A DNA stretch of 34,224 nucleotides from an uncultured Clostridia bacterium. Its GTDB lineage: Bacteria; Bacillota; Clostridia; TANB77; CAG-508. A program made the translations under genes and the position numbers. Positions 8,028 through 17,215 of the stretch are shown here, piece by piece (position 1 is the first letter of the stretch; each line of letters opens with the position of its first letter). The DNA lies in assembly GCA_934168365.1 (NCBI GenBank), contig CAKPNJ010000012.1:1-34224 (forward strand), read 5' to 3'. A model generated the notes under the pieces. It was not told the origin of the DNA, did not search any database, and was given only the letters and a program-made list of their open reading frames with translations.

Positions 8028-9422
8028 TTAAAATTCACAATTTTTTGGTGTTCTTGGGAATGGAAGTACATCACGAATATTTTGCATACCTGTTAAATAC
8101 ATCATCATTCTTTCAAAACCTAAACCAAATCCAGCATGTGGGCATCCACCATATCTTCTTAAATCTAAGTACCACCAGTAGTCTTCTTTTCTTAAGCCAA
8201 GTTCTTCTATACGAGCACTTAATTTTTCAAAGTCATCTTCTCTTTGGCTACCACCAATTATTTCTCCAATTCCAGGAACTAAAAGGTCAGTAGCAGCAAC
8301 TGTTTTGCCATCTGGATTTAATTTCATATAAAACGCTTTAATTTCTTTTGGATAATCTGTTACAAAAACAGGTCTTCCAAATATTTTTTCACTTAAATAT
8401 CTTTCATGTTCTGTTTGAATATCAACACCCCAGCTAACAGGATATTCGAAATTATCATTGTTTTTCTCTAATTCTTTTATAGCATCTGTATAAGTAATTC
8501 TTCCAAATTCTGAATTTAATACATTGTGTAATCTGTCAAGTAATCCTGTGTCAATAAATTGATTAAAGAATGCCATTTCTTCAGGTGCGTTTTCTAAAAC
8601 ATACGAAATTATATATTTAATCATATCTTCAGCTAAATCCATATCATCATGTAAATCAGCGAAACAAATTTCTGGCTCGATCATCCAGAACTCAGCAGCA
8701 TGTTTTACAGTATTTGAATTTTCAGCTCTAAATGTAGGACCAAATGTATAAACATTTCGGAATGCATGTGCATAAGTTTCTACATCTAATTGTCCACTTA
8801 CTGTTAAGTGAGATTCTTTTCCAAAGAAATCTTGAGAATAATCTACTTTACCATCTTCAGTTTTTGGTAAGTTTTCCATATCTAATGTAGTTACTCTAAA
8901 CATTTCACCAGCACCTTCACAGTCACTTCCTGTAATGATAGGTGTATGAACATATACAAATCCTCTCTCTTGGAAGAATTTATGAATTGCAAAAGAAAGT
9001 ATACTACGAACTCTAAAAACTGCATTAAAAGTGTTTGTTCTAGGTCTTAAATGAGACACAGTTCTTAAATATTCAAAAGAGTGTTTTTTCTTTTGAAGTG
9101 GATAATCTAAATCTGCTACATTTAAAATTTCAACACTAGAGGCCTTTATTTCAAAAGGTTGTTTAGCATTTTCAGTTTTTACAACTTCTCCTGTAACTGA
9201 AATAGAAGAGCTAATACTTAATTTTTTTACTTCATCAAAATTATTTAAACAGGTATCAAATACAACTTGAACATTCTTAAAAAAGCTTCCATCATTTAAT
9301 TCGATAAAACCAAAGCTTTTTGAATCACGAATAGTTCTTACCCAACCAGAAACTGTTACAGTTTGATTTGTGTAATTATTTGTATTTCTGTATAAATCCT
9401 TTACTAATACTTTGTTTTCCAT
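8028..9422 (-). CDS. asnS: asparaginyl-tRNA synthetase
   Basis: Class IIb aminoacyl-tRNA synthetase that charges tRNA-Asn. The N-terminal OB-fold anticodon-binding domain (about 1-110, VTVSGWVRTIRDSKSFGFIEL) precedes the catalytic domain. Motif 2 region (FRAENSNTVKHAAEFWMIEPE) and motif 3 (GFGLGFERMMMYLTG) are intact, and the FPRTPKNCEF ending is typical. The length of 464 aa is normal. I use the ATG at 9422 rather than a GTG nine bases upstream because AAAGGA is then well spaced. No T-box leader was seen. Divergent from uvrB across about 210 bases. Confidence 0.95.
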   Translation of the reverse strand: MENKVLVKDLYRNTNNYTNQTVTVSGWVRTIRDSKSFGFIELNDGSFFKNVQVVFDTCLNNFDEVKKLSISSSISVTGEVVKTENAKQPFEIKASSVEILNVADLDYPLQKKKHSFEYLRTVSHLRPRTNTFNAVFRVRSILSFAIHKFFQERGFVYVHTPIITGSDCEGAGEMFRVTTLDMENLPKTEDGKVDYSQDFFGKESHLTVSGQLDVETYAHAFRNVYTFGPTFRAENSNTVKHAAEFWMIEPEICFADLHDDMDLAEDMIKYIISYVLENAPEEMAFFNQFIDTGLLDRLHNVLNSEFGRITYTDAIKELEKNNDNFEYPVSWGVDIQTEHERYLSEKIFGRPVFVTDYPKEIKAFYMKLNPDGKTVAATDLLVPGIGEIIGGSQREDDFEKLSARIEELGLRKEDYWWYLDLRRYGGCPHAGFGLGFERMMMYLTGMQNIRDVLPFPRTPKNCEF

Positions 9423-9571
9423 AATTATCACAATCCTTTCTTTAGGTATAAATTGCTTGGAAAAGTAACATTTTCCAGTAATTTGAAACCTTTAAATATT
9501 TATGCCCAATATTATATAAAAAAATACAGTAAAATTCAACAATTTTGGCAAAAGTTTTCTCAAAATTTATA

Positions 9572-9600
9572 TTGCAAACAAATGTGCTATATGATATAAT
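9572..9600 (+). promoter_or_regulatory. uvrB promoter
   Basis: TTGCAA (9572-9577) and TATAAT (9595-9600) with a 17-base spacer, 33 bases upstream of the uvrB start. Confidence 0.7.
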
Positions 9601-9632
9601 TATAATGTATTTTAAAAAAGATCGGAGTTACA

Positions 9633-11588
9633 ATGTTTAAATTACATTCAGAATATAAGCCAACTGGCGACCAGCCACAGGCAATTGAATATTTATCAAA
9701 TGGTATAAAAGAAGGTAAAAAATTCCAGACCCTATTAGGTGTAACAGGCTCTGGAAAAACTTTTACTATGGCAAACATAATTGAAAAAGTTCAAAGACCA
9801 ACACTTGTTTTAGCTCATAATAAAACTTTAGCTGGTCAACTTTATTCAGAGTTTAAGGAGTTCTTTCCTGAAAATAATGTTGAATATTTTGTATCATATT
9901 ACGATTACTATCAACCTGAAGCATATATACCACAGTCAGATACTTACATTGAAAAAGATGCTTCTATAAATGACGAAATAGATAAGTTGCGTCACTCTGC
10001 AACTGCTTCTTTATTTGAAACTAGAGATACAATAATAGTTGCATCAGTTTCATGCATTTATGGTTTGGGTGACCCTATTGATTACGAAAATTTAATAATA
10101 TCTTTAAGACCAGGAATGAAAATTGAAAGAAACGCTGTACTTAAAAAGTTAATAAATATGCAATATACTAGAAGCGAACTTGAATTTAAAAGAGGTACTT
10201 TTAGAGCTAAAGGTGACATTGTTGAAATATATCCATCAGATCAAAGTGAAACTGCAGTTAGAGTTGAGTTCTGGGGAGATGAAGTTGAAAAAATCTCTGA
10301 AATAAACCCTTTAACAGGTAAAGCTATAAGTACAAGGCAACATATTATGATATTTCCTAATTCTCACTATGCTACAACTGCAGATAAAATGGAAAAAGCA
10401 ATAGTTACAATTCAAGAAGAACTAAAAGAAAGAGTAAAATATTTTAAAGATAATAACAAGTTGATAGAGGCTCAAAGAATAGAAGAAAGAACAAACTTTG
10501 ATATTGAAATGATGAGAGAAACTGGCTTTTGTCAAGGTATAGAAAATTATTCAAGACATATAAGTGGTAGAGAGCCTGGAAGTGCCCCATATACTTTGTT
10601 CGATTATTTTCCAAAAGACTTTTTGTTACTAATAGACGAATCACATGCTACAATTCCTCAAGTAAGAGCAATGTATAATGGAGACAGAGCTAGAAAAGAA
10701 TCTTTAGTAAACTATGGTTTTAGACTTCCATCAGCATTTGACAATAGGCCTTTAAAATTTGAAGAATTTGAGCAAAGGCTAAATCAAGTTATATTTGTTA
10801 GTGCTACACCAGCAGAATATGAAAAAGAGCATTCAAAAGAAAATGTTGTTGAACAAATTATTAGACCAACAGGCCTACTCGACCCTAAAATAGATGTTAA
10901 GCCTGTATCAAATCAAATAGATGATTTAATAGAACAAATTCATGAAAGAGTTGAAAAACATGAAAGAGTACTAGTAACAACATTAACTAAAAAGATGGCT
11001 GAAGATTTAACCGCTTATTTATCAAGTTTAGATATAAAAGTAAAATATATGCATTCAGACATTAAAGCACTAGAAAGAATGGAAATTATACGTGACCTAA
11101 GACTTGGCGAATTTGATGTTTTAGTTGGAATTAACCTTTTAAGAGAAGGTCTAGATATTCCTGAGGTTTCATTAGTAGCGATATTAGATGCAGATAAGGA
11201 AGGCTTTTTACGTTCAGAGCGTTCATTGATTCAAACTATTGGACGTGCTGCTAGAAATACAGATGGAAAAGTTATAATGTATGCAGACGAGTTAACTGAT
11301 AGTATGGAAAAAGCGATTAGTGAAACTAACAGAAGAAGAAAAATACAAATGCAATATAATGAAGAACATGGAATTACACCTCAAACAATACAAAAATCTA
11401 TCAGAGATACTATTAAAGCAAGTTATGTGGCTGATATACAAGAAGAATACAAACTAGACAAAGAAGCAAATATTGAAGATATAATTAACAAACTTACAGA
11501 TGAAATGCTTAAATATGCTGCTGAAATGGAATTTGAAAAAGCAGCTGAAATTAGAGACAAAATAAGAGAACTTGAAAAAATGTTATGA
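9633..11588 (+). CDS. uvrB: excinuclease ABC subunit B
   Basis: DNA damage-recognition helicase of nucleotide excision repair, working with UvrA and UvrC. Walker A GVTGSGKT is at residues 36-43. The beta-hairpin tyrosine region (YYDYYQPEAYIPQSDTYIEK) follows, then the DESH motif (LLIDESHAT), the SATP motif, the C-terminal helicase motifs (GINLLREGLDIPEV; QTIGRAARN) and a UVR domain (EMEFEKAAEIRDKIRELEKM). The length of 651 aa is standard. GGAG lies 5 bases before the ATG. uvrA and uvrC are not in this window. Confidence 0.97.
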   Translation: MFKLHSEYKPTGDQPQAIEYLSNGIKEGKKFQTLLGVTGSGKTFTMANIIEKVQRPTLVLAHNKTLAGQLYSEFKEFFPENNVEYFVSYYDYYQPEAYIPQSDTYIEKDASINDEIDKLRHSATASLFETRDTIIVASVSCIYGLGDPIDYENLIISLRPGMKIERNAVLKKLINMQYTRSELEFKRGTFRAKGDIVEIYPSDQSETAVRVEFWGDEVEKISEINPLTGKAISTRQHIMIFPNSHYATTADKMEKAIVTIQEELKERVKYFKDNNKLIEAQRIEERTNFDIEMMRETGFCQGIENYSRHISGREPGSAPYTLFDYFPKDFLLLIDESHATIPQVRAMYNGDRARKESLVNYGFRLPSAFDNRPLKFEEFEQRLNQVIFVSATPAEYEKEHSKENVVEQIIRPTGLLDPKIDVKPVSNQIDDLIEQIHERVEKHERVLVTTLTKKMAEDLTAYLSSLDIKVKYMHSDIKALERMEIIRDLRLGEFDVLVGINLLREGLDIPEVSLVAILDADKEGFLRSERSLIQTIGRAARNTDGKVIMYADELTDSMEKAISETNRRRKIQMQYNEEHGITPQTIQKSIRDTIKASYVADIQEEYKLDKEANIEDIINKLTDEMLKYAAEMEFEKAAEIRDKIRELEKML

Positions 11589-11590
11589 GA

Positions 11591-11618
11591 AAAAGCAGTA
11601 GAATTTCCTACTGCTTTT
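11591..11618. terminator. bidirectional terminator between uvrB and ABC permease
   Basis: AAAAGCAGTAG (11591-11601) and CTACTGCTTTT (11608-11618) form a perfect 11-bp stem with a 6-base loop between convergent genes. Confidence 0.9.
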
Positions 11619-11622
11619 AAGT

Positions 11623-14600
11623 TTATTCTACACTTTTTAAACTTTCTATCATGTCTATTTTTTTCAATACAAAATGTATTATAAAATTAACTATTATTGA
11701 AAATACCAATGTTATACCTGCTGAATACACATAACTTATTGGTAATATATTTTTCATAAATCTCAATGAATCTATTTCAATACTTGATATAATTCCACTT
11801 GTTAAAAATGTTCCTAATACTAATCCAATTACAATAGCAATTATTGTAAATATTATATTTTCTTTGTTTATATAGTTATCTACTTCTTTATCATAAAAGC
11901 CTAATACTTTTAATGTTGCAATTTCTCTTTGTCTTTCTGCAATATTTATATTTGCTAAATTGTATAATACTACAAACGCAAGTAATGCTGATGCAACTAT
12001 TAAAATTATAACAACATAATTCATAGTATTAAGCATATCACTTACTGATTTCATTAAGCTACTTATTACAGATACAGATGCAACACCTTCTATATTTAAT
12101 ATTTCCTGTGATATATTATTTTGAACATCCTCACTCAAATTTTCATTTGTATTTGCAAAAATCATATTTGTTTTATATTGTTTTATATTATTTTCATAAA
12201 ATGTCTTTGACATAAATACATAATGTCCAACATAATTTTTCATTATGTCTTTTACTTTAAAATTATAGCTTATGTCATCTCCATCTATAAAAGTAATTTC
12301 ATCACCAATGCTTGCACCTATCATATCTGCAATTTTATCAGATATAATAATTCCATCATCATCTAAGCTTACCTTTTCTCCCGTTTCAGGATTTGTTAAA
12401 TTAAAGGCATTATTTAGGTCTTCAGTATTTTTCGGTACAAATACAGTAACATTATAATTCTTTTCTCCTAGTTTTGCTGTAGTTGCACATATTTCAGTAT
12501 AATTTTTTATATTTTCATTGTTTGAAAAATATTCATTAAGTTCCCCTAATCCTTTTGTATTTGTTAAAGATATTGATAAATCATAACTAAATATTTTTCT
12601 AAATTGTACTGATGGAATGTCAATTACTGAATCCCTTATTCCAAATCCTGTTAACATAAGTGCTGTGCATCCTGCAATACCTATTATTGTCATAATAGCT
12701 CTCTTTTTATACCTAAATATGTTTCTTGCAGTTACCTTTTGAGAAAAATTAAATCTTTTCCATATAAATTTTATTCGCTCTAGTAGTATTCTTTTTCCTT
12801 TTTTAGGTGGCTTTGGTCTCATCAAAACAGCTGGCATTTGTTTTAATTCATTTGTTGCAACTATTATTGTAGCTCCACCTATACATATAAACGCAATTAT
12901 TATTCCAATCAATCCAATTTCTACTCTATATATGCAATAAAATTCAGGCAAATTATATATCATAGAATATAACATCCAAACAATGTTGGGTAATAAATAT
13001 AATCCAACTGTCATTCCTAGAACTCCACCAATTATACAAGCAAATAATGAGTAAATTATATATTTTGAAATTATTTGCATATTGGTATAGCCCATTGCTT
13101 TTAATGTACCTATTTCTATTCTTTCCTCTTCAATCATTCTGGTCATAGAAGTTAAACTTATTAAAACTGCAACTAAGTAAAAGATTACTGGGAACATTTT
13201 AGAAATGTTCGACATTGTTTTTATTGCATCAAATATGTTGTTATATCCTGTATTATCAAGTCTATCTTGAACATACCACTTACCTTTTTCTATTTTCTTA
13301 ACATCTGCTTTTGCATCATTTAGTTTATCTTGAGCCTCTTGTATTTTAGTATTTGCTTCTTTTTTAGATTTTTCAAATTCTTTTTTATTTTTTGCTAATT
13401 CTGATTTTGCATTTTGTATTTTAGTTTTACTCGAATTTATTTCTTTTTGTGAAGCCTCAAATTTCGCATTAGCAGTCTTTTTATTATTCTCTAATTCTGT
13501 TTTTTGTTTTTGTAGTTCTGTTGTAGCTACTTCTATTTCTGCTAATCCGCTTCTTAATCTGCTCTTGTACTTCCTGTGGCAAATACTCCATCTGTTCTTT
13601 TTGACTATTAAGCTCTTTTTCTTTTTGCAATAAAGCTTCTTCTGCTTGTTTTAATTTCTCTTCCGCTTCTTTAAAAGTCTTCTCTGTTTCCTGTTTCTTT
13701 TTAGCTAATTCCGCTTCTCCATTTTTTATACTATTTTCAGATGACGCAATTTGGTTCTCAGCATTTTTTATTTTCTTTTCAGCATCATTTAATTCCTTTT
13801 GTACTTCTGCTTTTTTATCATCAAGTTCTTTTTGCGCATCATTTATCTTTTCATTTGCTTCGTCAACTAAAGAATTATATCTTGCATCTTCTCTTTCTTG
13901 TTTTATGCCTTCTATTTTATCAATTACAGGATTAACTAATTCTAAGTAACCATCACTATTAGTCACTTGTTCTTTTGCTCCAGCAACAGTAACATACATT
14001 CCTGTATAATAGTCTAGGTTTATTACATTATCTTTAGTATAAATATAGAAATTAACTGTTCCATTACCTATTGATGTATTCCCTCTTTCACTAGATATAT
14101 ACATAGGTGAATCTACTATTCCAACTATCTCAAATTCTTTTTTAGTAAATATGTCATTATCGTCAGAATCTTTATCATTATTTTCTAATACTATTTTTTT
14201 ACCTATATATTTTTCTGCTCCTGTACCTGTACGAACAATAGCATTATCTAATAAACACTCATTATCATTTTCTATTTGCCTTCCTGCTATCACTACAGGA
14301 GTATTAACATTTTCATTGTACTCAATTACTTTACAAACACTTTCTTTATCATCTATTTTTACCATAGAATCTTTAGTTTGTATTCCATAAGCATTTTCAA
14401 CACCATCTATATTTTTAATAGCTTGTATATCATCATCAGTGATTCCTAGTGTTGATATTATGTTTATATCATAAAAATTACTTTTATCTGCATACTTATC
14501 TAAACTATCTAGCATATCTGGACTTGTTGCAACTAAACCTGCAAAAAATCCTACTCCTAAAAATGCCATAACAAGCATTGATATAAATCTTCTTTTATTT

Positions 14601-14659
14601 TTACTTATCTCTCTAAAATTATTTTTCAATAAAGATTTTTTCATTTTCTTCCTTACCAT
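11623..14659 (-). pseudogene. FtsX-type ABC transporter permease, split by a one-base frameshift
   Basis: Large permease of the FtsX/MacB-like superfamily. The N-terminal frame (14659 to 13484, 391 aa) has one membrane helix, an extracytoplasmic domain and a long coiled coil. The C-terminal frame continues the coiled coil and carries FtsX domains with about seven membrane helices (ERIEIGTLKAMGYTNMQ; REIATLKVLGFYDKEV). The downstream frame is open from about 13556, well upstream of its first ATG at 13215. Removing one base near 13550-13556 (AAGAAGC to AAGAGC on the coding strand) joins them into QIKSGLAEIE and an ORF of about 1011 aa. It overlaps the ATPase stop by 7 bases; the ATG at 14644 is an alternative start. 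Could be a real mutation or a sequencing error. Confidence 0.85.
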
Positions 14660-15354
14660 TCTATATTATCTATTGAAATTGGATTAGCATTTGTTTCAAC
14701 ACTTTCTGCTTTTCCATTTTTAAAACGTATAACCTTATCTGCCATAGGTGTAATTGCAGCATTATGAGTTATAATTATTACAGTCATATTTTCGCTTCTT
14801 GCCATTTCTTGTAATAACTTTAATATGCTTTTTCCTGTTTTGTAATCTAATGCACCTGTTGGTTCATCACATAATAATAATTTTGGATTTTTAGCAATTG
14901 CTCTTGCTATTGCAACTCTTTGTTGTTCACCACCTGATAATTGAGATGGGAAGTTATCTTTTCTATCTGTTAAGCCTACTTTTTCTAATATGGTATCTAC
15001 ATTTAATGCATCTGCACACATTTGTGTTGCAAGTTCTACATTCTCTTTAGCTGTTAAGTTTTGAACTAAATTATAGAATTGGAATACAAATCCTATATCA
15101 TTTCTTCTATACTCTATTAGCTTTTTATTATTTAATTTTGATATTTCTTTATCATTTACAAATATTTGACCAGATGTAGCTTTATCCATTCCTCCAAGTA
15201 TATTTAGAGTAGTAGTTTTACCTGCTCCACTAGGTCCTACTATAACAACAAGCTCTCCTTTATCAATACTAAAGTTAGTATTGTCTAATGCTTTTATAGT
15301 TACTTCTCCCATTTTGTATTCTTTAACAACATTCTTAAATTCAATATATGACAT
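14653..15354 (-). CDS. ABC transporter ATP-binding protein (MacB/LolD-like)
   Basis: Nucleotide-binding subunit for the adjacent FtsX-type permease. Walker A GPSGAGKT is at residues 40-47, the Q-loop at Q92 (VFQFYNL), the signature LSGGEQQ at 139-145, Walker B LLLCDEP at 159-165 and the H-loop histidine in IITHNA. The length of 233 aa is typical of lipoprotein or antimicrobial-peptide exporter ATPases. Its stop lies inside the start region of the permease, so they are coupled. Substrate unknown; MacB-type pumps move peptides or lipoproteins without membrane-crossing transport, and no two-component regulator is next to it. Confidence 0.92.
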   Translation of the reverse strand: MSYIEFKNVVKEYKMGEVTIKALDNTNFSIDKGELVVIVGPSGAGKTTTLNILGGMDKATSGQIFVNDKEISKLNNKKLIEYRRNDIGFVFQFYNLVQNLTAKENVELATQMCADALNVDTILEKVGLTDRKDNFPSQLSGGEQQRVAIARAIAKNPKLLLCDEPTGALDYKTGKSILKLLQEMARSENMTVIIITHNAAITPMADKVIRFKNGKAESVETNANPISIDNIEW

Positions 15355-15438
15355 ACAAAACTTTCTCCTTCTCTTAAACTAGTTATATATTTTATCATAT
15401 AATATTCTAATCATAAATAACTTTCACAATCTTTTCAC

Positions 15439-15553
15439 AAAAATGTGCCATTGGGGACGGAGAATTTTGGCACGTTTTGTTGAGATCAAACTAAAACTAA
15501 TTTGTTTTAAAATGAAACGTGCCAAAATTCTCCGTCCCCAATGGCACATTTTT
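15439..15553. repeat. perfect 39-bp inverted repeat of two REP-like units
   Basis: Arm 15439-15477 and arm 15515-15553 are exact reverse complements over 39 bases, with a 37-base spacer. Each arm holds a unit bounded by GTGCCA and TGGCAC (a 6-bp stem) around a GGGGACGGAG-type loop. The right arm runs over the stop codon of the RAYT gene. This is the paired layout (BIME-like) seen for REP sequences beside their transposase. Confidence 0.9.
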
Positions 15554-16235
15554 ATTTACAATTATAATTTCTCCTTATTCTTTCCCTTCCAATCTCTAGT
15601 TCTTCTGAAATTTTTCTAAAAGACATTTTGTATTTATCTCTTAAAATACAAATCAGTTCTGTCAGTTTTCCTTTTTCTTTTTGCAAGTCTTTAAGTTTCA
15701 ACTTATTACACATTAAAAATCTTTCTATCACTTGTTTAATTAAAGCTTCTGTATCTTCTTCAATATCTAAAAATGTAAATTCTTGGCTTACTTGACCATT
15801 CATTTTTCTATAATTCGAATATGGATATTCTTCTGGTTTAACACAAATTCCTGCTTTTACTGGATTATTGTATATATACTGTATGCAATTATATAATTGT
15901 TTTTCACTATATATTCCTTCTGATTTATATCTATCTCTAAACACATAACCAATTCTATTGTATTTTTTATTATAATATTTGCCATATTTAGTATTTAAGC
16001 ACTGCATATATTTACCTAATTCCTGTATATTATTAGTTTTAATTAATATATGAGCATGGTTATTCATTATACAATATGCTATTATCTGTACATCTAACTT
16101 TTCCTTTAATCTATACATATTTTTTATATAGTACTTAATATCTTCTGTTTTGTCAAATATATATTCTTTGTTTATTCCTTGAGTTATTACATGGAAGAAA
16201 ATAGTTTGAGAAAAATTTCTTGGATACCTTGGCAT
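15552..16235 (-). CDS. REP-associated tyrosine transposase (Y1_Tnp, RAYT)
   Basis: Single-strand DNA nuclease of the IS200/IS605-related Y1 HUH family. The HUH pair is H60 and H62 (MNNHAHILIK), the catalytic tyrosine is most likely Y120 (IQYIYNNPVKAGI), and PRYPRNFSQTIFFHVITQG at the N-terminus is typical of RAYTs. A C-terminal segment (about 185-227, LRDKYKMSFRKISEELEIG) looks like a helix-turn-helix that could bind the repeat. The length of 227 aa is normal. GGAGG 7 bases upstream supports the start. No transposase-specific inverted termini other than the REP-like units are visible. Confidence 0.9.
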   Translation of the reverse strand: MPRYPRNFSQTIFFHVITQGINKEYIFDKTEDIKYYIKNMYRLKEKLDVQIIAYCIMNNHAHILIKTNNIQELGKYMQCLNTKYGKYYNKKYNRIGYVFRDRYKSEGIYSEKQLYNCIQYIYNNPVKAGICVKPEEYPYSNYRKMNGQVSQEFTFLDIEEDTEALIKQVIERFLMCNKLKLKDLQKEKGKLTELICILRDKYKMSFRKISEELEIGRERIRRNYNCK

Positions 16236-16310
16236 AAAGTTGCCTCCTTTGAATAAAAAAATAATATGAAATAATTATTGTAAATTATATCATATCATTT
16301 TTTTAATTTA

Positions 16311-16350
16311 TGTCGAAATTTGTAAGCTACATTAATTTTTTTATGTCGAA
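16311..16350. promoter_or_regulatory. two TGTCGAA sites upstream of RAYT
   Basis: TGTCGAA occurs at 16311-16317 and 16344-16350 in the same orientation, 33 bases apart (about three helical turns), each preceded by TTTA or TTAT. This is the Spo0A box core. Binding is inferred; a few such heptamers are expected by chance in 34 kb. Confidence 0.3.
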
Positions 16351-16377
16351 TCTCTATAATTTCAATCTTATTATTCA

Positions 16378-16413
16378 AAACGTGCCAAAATTCTCCGTCC
16401 CCAATGGCACATT
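16378..16413. repeat. third REP-like unit
   Basis: 36 bases identical to the arm at 15515-15553 and in the same orientation. It ends over the stop codon of the rRNA methyltransferase gene. Confidence 0.9.
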
Positions 16414-17203
16414 AAGTTGACAACTTTTCTCTTACATATTCATATATCATTATGCTTGCTGCTACTGAAGCATTTAGGCTTTCTGTTTTTCCTAGCATTG
16501 GTATTTTAACTCTTTGGTCTGCTAAGTCTTGTATCTCTTTTGATACTCCTTTTGCTTCATTTCCAATTATTATTACTTTTTTATTATATTTTATATCATA
16601 TACACTTTTATCTGTGTCTAATGATGTTGCTACTACCTCAAATTTATGCTTTTTTATCATTTGCAATGTTTTAGCCAAATTATCAGTTGTTATTATATTC
16701 ATTCTAAATATAGCTCCCATTGTTGAGCGCACAACCTTTGGATTATATGGATCTGCACTGTCTGCTGATAGTATTATTTGTTTTAAGTTTGCACTGTCTG
16801 CTGTTCTTAATATTGTTCCTAAGTTACCTGGATCTTGTATTCCATCTAATGCAAGTATAATGTCTTCTTTATAATCTATTTTGTCTATGCTATCTCCTTT
16901 TTCAACTACTGCAAGAATTCCTTGTGGGTTTACAACATCTGTTATAGAAAGGAATAGCTTTTTAGTTACATATATACAATTATATTTTGCAATTTCATAT
17001 AGAAGTGATTGCTCAAAACTTTCAGTATATTCGCAATCTTCACATACAACAATAGTTTTTATATTTACCACTTCTTCAATTGCTTCTCTTACTAATTTTA
17101 TTCCTTCAACTATATATTCGTTTGTTTCATCTCTAAACTTTTTGTCTTTTAACTTTTTGATATATTTAATTTGTTCATTATCTTTACTTGAAATTACTTG
17201 CAT
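16412..17203 (-). CDS. TrmH/SpoU-family RNA 2'-O-methyltransferase
   Basis: SPOUT-class enzyme that methylates ribose 2'-OH in rRNA or tRNA. The N-terminal substrate-binding domain (about 1-100) leads to the knotted catalytic domain with motif 1 (DGIQDPGNLGTILRTAD), motif 2 (IIIGNEAKGVS) and motif 3 (IPMLGKTESLNASVAASIMIYE). At 263 aa it resembles the RlmB/YsgA group; the exact target base cannot be assigned. It begins 12 bases after the mfd stop, so it is the last gene of the asnB-mfd operon. Its stop codon is overlapped by a REP-like unit. Confidence 0.88.
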   Translation of the reverse strand: MQVISSKDNEQIKYIKKLKDKKFRDETNEYIVEGIKLVREAIEEVVNIKTIVVCEDCEYTESFEQSLLYEIAKYNCIYVTKKLFLSITDVVNPQGILAVVEKGDSIDKIDYKEDIILALDGIQDPGNLGTILRTADSANLKQIILSADSADPYNPKVVRSTMGAIFRMNIITTDNLAKTLQMIKKHKFEVVATSLDTDKSVYDIKYNKKVIIIGNEAKGVSKEIQDLADQRVKIPMLGKTESLNASVAASIMIYEYVREKLST

Positions 17204-17215
17204 AACTTTTCCTTT

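Larger units (their letters stand above)
15515..16413 (-). mobile_element. RAYT transposase bracketed by directly repeated REP-like units
   Basis: The RAYT gene lies between two REP-like units in the same orientation, 15515-15553 and 16378-16413, with identical cores. A third, inverted unit lies just outside at 15439-15477. This is the single-gene plus terminal-repeat organisation of REPtrons. Both outer borders are tight against neighbouring genes: the right unit covers the last bases of the rRNA methyltransferase. Confidence 0.75.

Noticed and set aside
9432..9632. T-box or riboswitch upstream of asnS
   Set aside because: No conserved T-box core (TGGNACCGCG) or other riboswitch signature was found.
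15439..15553. The inverted repeat as an insertion sequence terminal repeat pair
   Set aside because: The arms enclose only 37 bases with no gene; they fit paired REP units beside a RAYT.
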